60,608 bases of DNA, from the NCBI GenBank assembly GCA_009746045.1, contig RPFO01001166.1, positions 1-60,608 on the forward strand, in the 5' to 3' direction. The translations under genes and the position numbers were made by a program. Below, piece after piece: positions 58,566-60,608 of the stretch. The DNA comes from Mesostigma viride. Lineage: Eukaryota > Streptophyta > Mesostigmatophyceae > Mesostigmatales > Mesostigmataceae. The notes beneath the pieces are model-generated. The model saw only the letters and a list, made by a program, of their open reading frames with translations. It was not told where the DNA came from and searched no databases. Each line of letters opens with the position of its first letter. The first letter of the stretch is position 1.

Positions 58566-60096
58566 TCAGCAGTCGTCGTCGTCGTCATCGTCATCGGCAA
58601 GGATGAGCGCTCGCTTCCGACGCCGGGAGGCGCCTGCGTTGTTGTTCTCCGCCACAACGTCGCTGGGTGGAACCATCTCGCGCAATCGAGCCTCGGCCAG
58701 GGTGATATCCGGCGCTTGCAACGCAGGGACGACCACACCGGGGCACCCGCAGATCTGTGCCTCCAGCTCGTGGAGAGGCACGCAAGAAACCGCGTCCTCC
58801 TCCCAACGGGCACCCCAGTACATGGCTACCATGTCGTTTTGCGTGTCGACAACAGCGACACGACCATGGTACCTGCCGTCCCGGCTTTCGGTGCGACCGT
58901 CCGCGGATGTCACACGCTCCGACGCCCAATGACACACGACTTGCCCTACGAGGTTGCGGCTGCCACTCTTGACCTGCAGCGTTACGCCTTCCCAGCATGC
59001 CTTCGCCATGCCGACGATGCCCTTCGAGCATTCAGCATCTTGCCACTTCACGACCGGGTGTTCCGCGTCATAGGGCACCTCCTTCAGCGCCTTTAGGCAC
59101 TCCTTGGTGAGCTTTTCGTTCGCACCCAAGGAGACTCCATGGGGCGGCTGACCTCGCTTGCCCACCACTTGTGTCAAGACGAGGTCTGAGGCGGTGATGA
59201 TCACCGTGTGCGCCGCAGTGGTTGGCGGATGGGGCCATTGCGCAATGTCTGTATTCCACGGGTGCCACGTGTCATGCAAATGCTTAGCGCGGTATACAAA
59301 GAGCTCAATAGAAGGTTGGCCGCCATCCTCCTTCGCAACCACCTCCTTGATGATGCCAACGAGGACTGGAGTCCACGTGAGCTTCGAGTTGCAGAGAATA
59401 CCAGCTGAAGGGTGCCAGTATAGAACAGCGGAGCCTTTCTCAACGCCTTGCATGCGCTTCAAGTAAGCGACCTTGGCTGCCATGGCCCTGTCTTCTGCCG
59501 CCCATTCCTGCTGTGTGTGGCCATCATGACGAACTCGGTCTACCAGCGGGGTGACGCGCACCGCCTCTGCGTCGACCAACGCCATGAAGTGCTCTTCTTG
59601 CGTCGGTGGTGGTTCAGGCGCTGCATCGTGCTCACGCAGGGCGGAGATGTCCGCGCGAGATGGCCACGGCAAAGGGCGCCACTCCTCAGGCACCTCCTCA
59701 GGGGCATGTGGGACTTGACTTGCGAAAAAAGGCCTTGTTTGGCTTGATGGTGTCGGGCGGAAAGTACCACTGCCAGATGCCATGGGGCAACTTCTCGACC
59801 CTTGTTTTGATCGACTCCAGCTCCTTCCCCAGAAACTCCATGTTCAATGGTGCGAAGGCTGGGGTGTCCTGCAACATCGGAATGCGGTCTGGATCCACAA
59901 GTCGGACGCCAAACAGCGGCCGCCCCTCCGCATCAAACCTGTATGGCTGTGTCATCGCCTTCCCGCACCGTGGCGCGCCTTCCTGTCGAGTCCCCGCGGG
60001 CTGCCACGGCGTCTTTTGGGACTCCGTGGTCCGGTAGGACAACCAGGTCTCTGTGTTGCCCTGTACCTGGAAGAAGACGGCGTGGTGCACCTTCAT
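58566..60096 (-). CDS. Protein of unknown function, one frameshift
   Basis: Two overlapping frames appear to be one gene. It opens at ATG 60096 (MKVHHAVFFQVQGNTETW, RFDAEGRPLFGVRLVD, LPHGIWQWYF), shifts in the A6/T6 run at 59725-59730, and continues to 58566 (EEHFMALVDAEAVRV, GSAVLYWHPSAGIL, ELFVYRAKHLHDTWHPW, VVCHWASERV, DMVAMYWGARWEEDAV). It ends with SRRRKRALI, like a nuclear localisation signal, and eight aspartates. The frame after the shift also has its own ATG at 59783 (405 codons). About 509 residues in all. I recognise no family; W/Y-rich strands near YWHP and YWGARWEED are of the kind seen in small beta-barrel readers, but that is a guess. Confidence 0.6.
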
Positions 60097-60109
60097 TGAG
60101 CGACCGCGT

Positions 60110-60608
60110 TTTTCAGGCACCGGCTGTGCCGCTCCGCCGCTCCGCCGCTCCGCCGCCCGCCGGCTGCGCCGCCGGCCCGCCGCGCGCCGGCTGCCCCGCC
60201 CCGTAGCCCGTCGACAGGCTGCCCCGCCCCGCCGCATGCCAGCTGCGCCGGCCCGCCGCCCACGCGCGCCGGCAGCGCCGTTGGCCCCCGCGCGCCGACG
60301 GCCCTGCCCCGCCGCCCGTTGACAGCCCCGCCCCGCCGCATGCCAGCTGCGCCGGCCCGCCGCCCATGCGCGCCGGCAGCGCCGCTGGCCCCGCGCGCCG
60401 ACGGCCCTGCCCCGCCGCCCGTCGACTGCCCCGCCCCGCCGCCCGTCGACAGCCCTGCCCCGCCGCATGCAGGCTGCGCCGCCGCTGCCACCTCGCTGCG
60501 CGCTGGCTGCGCCACCTCGCCGCCCGCCGACGGCGCCGCCCCGCCGCGCACCGGCTGCCCCGCCCGCCGCCTGTCGACTGCCCCGCCCCGCCGCATGCCA
60601 GCTGCGCC
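60110..60608. repeat. GC-rich minisatellite at window end
   Basis: GCCGCATGCCAGCTGCGCC recurs at about 60232 and 60336 (104 bp apart) and again at the end; submotifs GCCCCGCCGCCCGTCGAC fill the gaps. Frames through it (R/G/A-rich) are probably not coding. The array continues beyond the window. Confidence 0.85.

Overview
The window is nuclear DNA of a eukaryote, most likely from the green lineage (a streptophyte or other green alga, or a related plant). The evidence is GC-rich exons with GT-AG introns, a Root_cap domain otherwise known from land plants and relatives, a DUF815 ATPase with a plastid-transit-like N-terminus, a Ty1/copia retrotransposon, and a short interstitial TTTAGGG tract. The species cannot be named from the sequence. 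Most of the DNA is repeat.

Layout. 1-13274: four head-to-tail copies of a 3.3-4.7 kb macro-repeat; three carry a 30-bp G-rich minisatellite that is itself arranged in a ~450-bp higher-order unit. 13275-16945: no convincing gene; a G-rich heptamer block at 15460-15848. 16946-23713: plus-strand gene of at least 5 exons in which every junction keeps phase; it joins a long RTX-type (hemolysin calcium-binding) repeat region to a plant Root_cap domain (1008 aa in my model). 24481-26218: non-autonomous TTAA-flanked inverted-repeat element of piggyBac type. 26497-35736: a second pair of inverted termini flanked by TTAA, 9.24 kb apart, enclosing two LINE ORF1-like reading frames, (TAAT)n-tailed retrotransposon ends, a 40-residue zinc-ribbon ORF, 1.5 kb of G-rich microsatellites and a ~182-bp satellite. 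37036-50179: minus-strand, 10-exon gene for a DUF815 P-loop ATPase (519 aa), including 31-nt and 42-nt microexons; its introns hold most of the microsatellites of this region. 50868-57224: complete copia element on the minus strand, nearly identical LTRs, 5-bp target duplication CTCTA, inserted about 690 bp upstream of the DUF815 start codon. 58566-60096: minus-strand gene of unknown function broken by one frameshift, then a GC-rich minisatellite to the window end.

The two spliced genes are unrelated. A recurring theme is growth of non-coding DNA by tandem duplication, several times of segments that carry a splice site. Three single-base frameshifts (two in the copia element, one in the 58.6-60.1 kb gene) lie in homopolymer runs, so some may be sequencing errors and not true decay.
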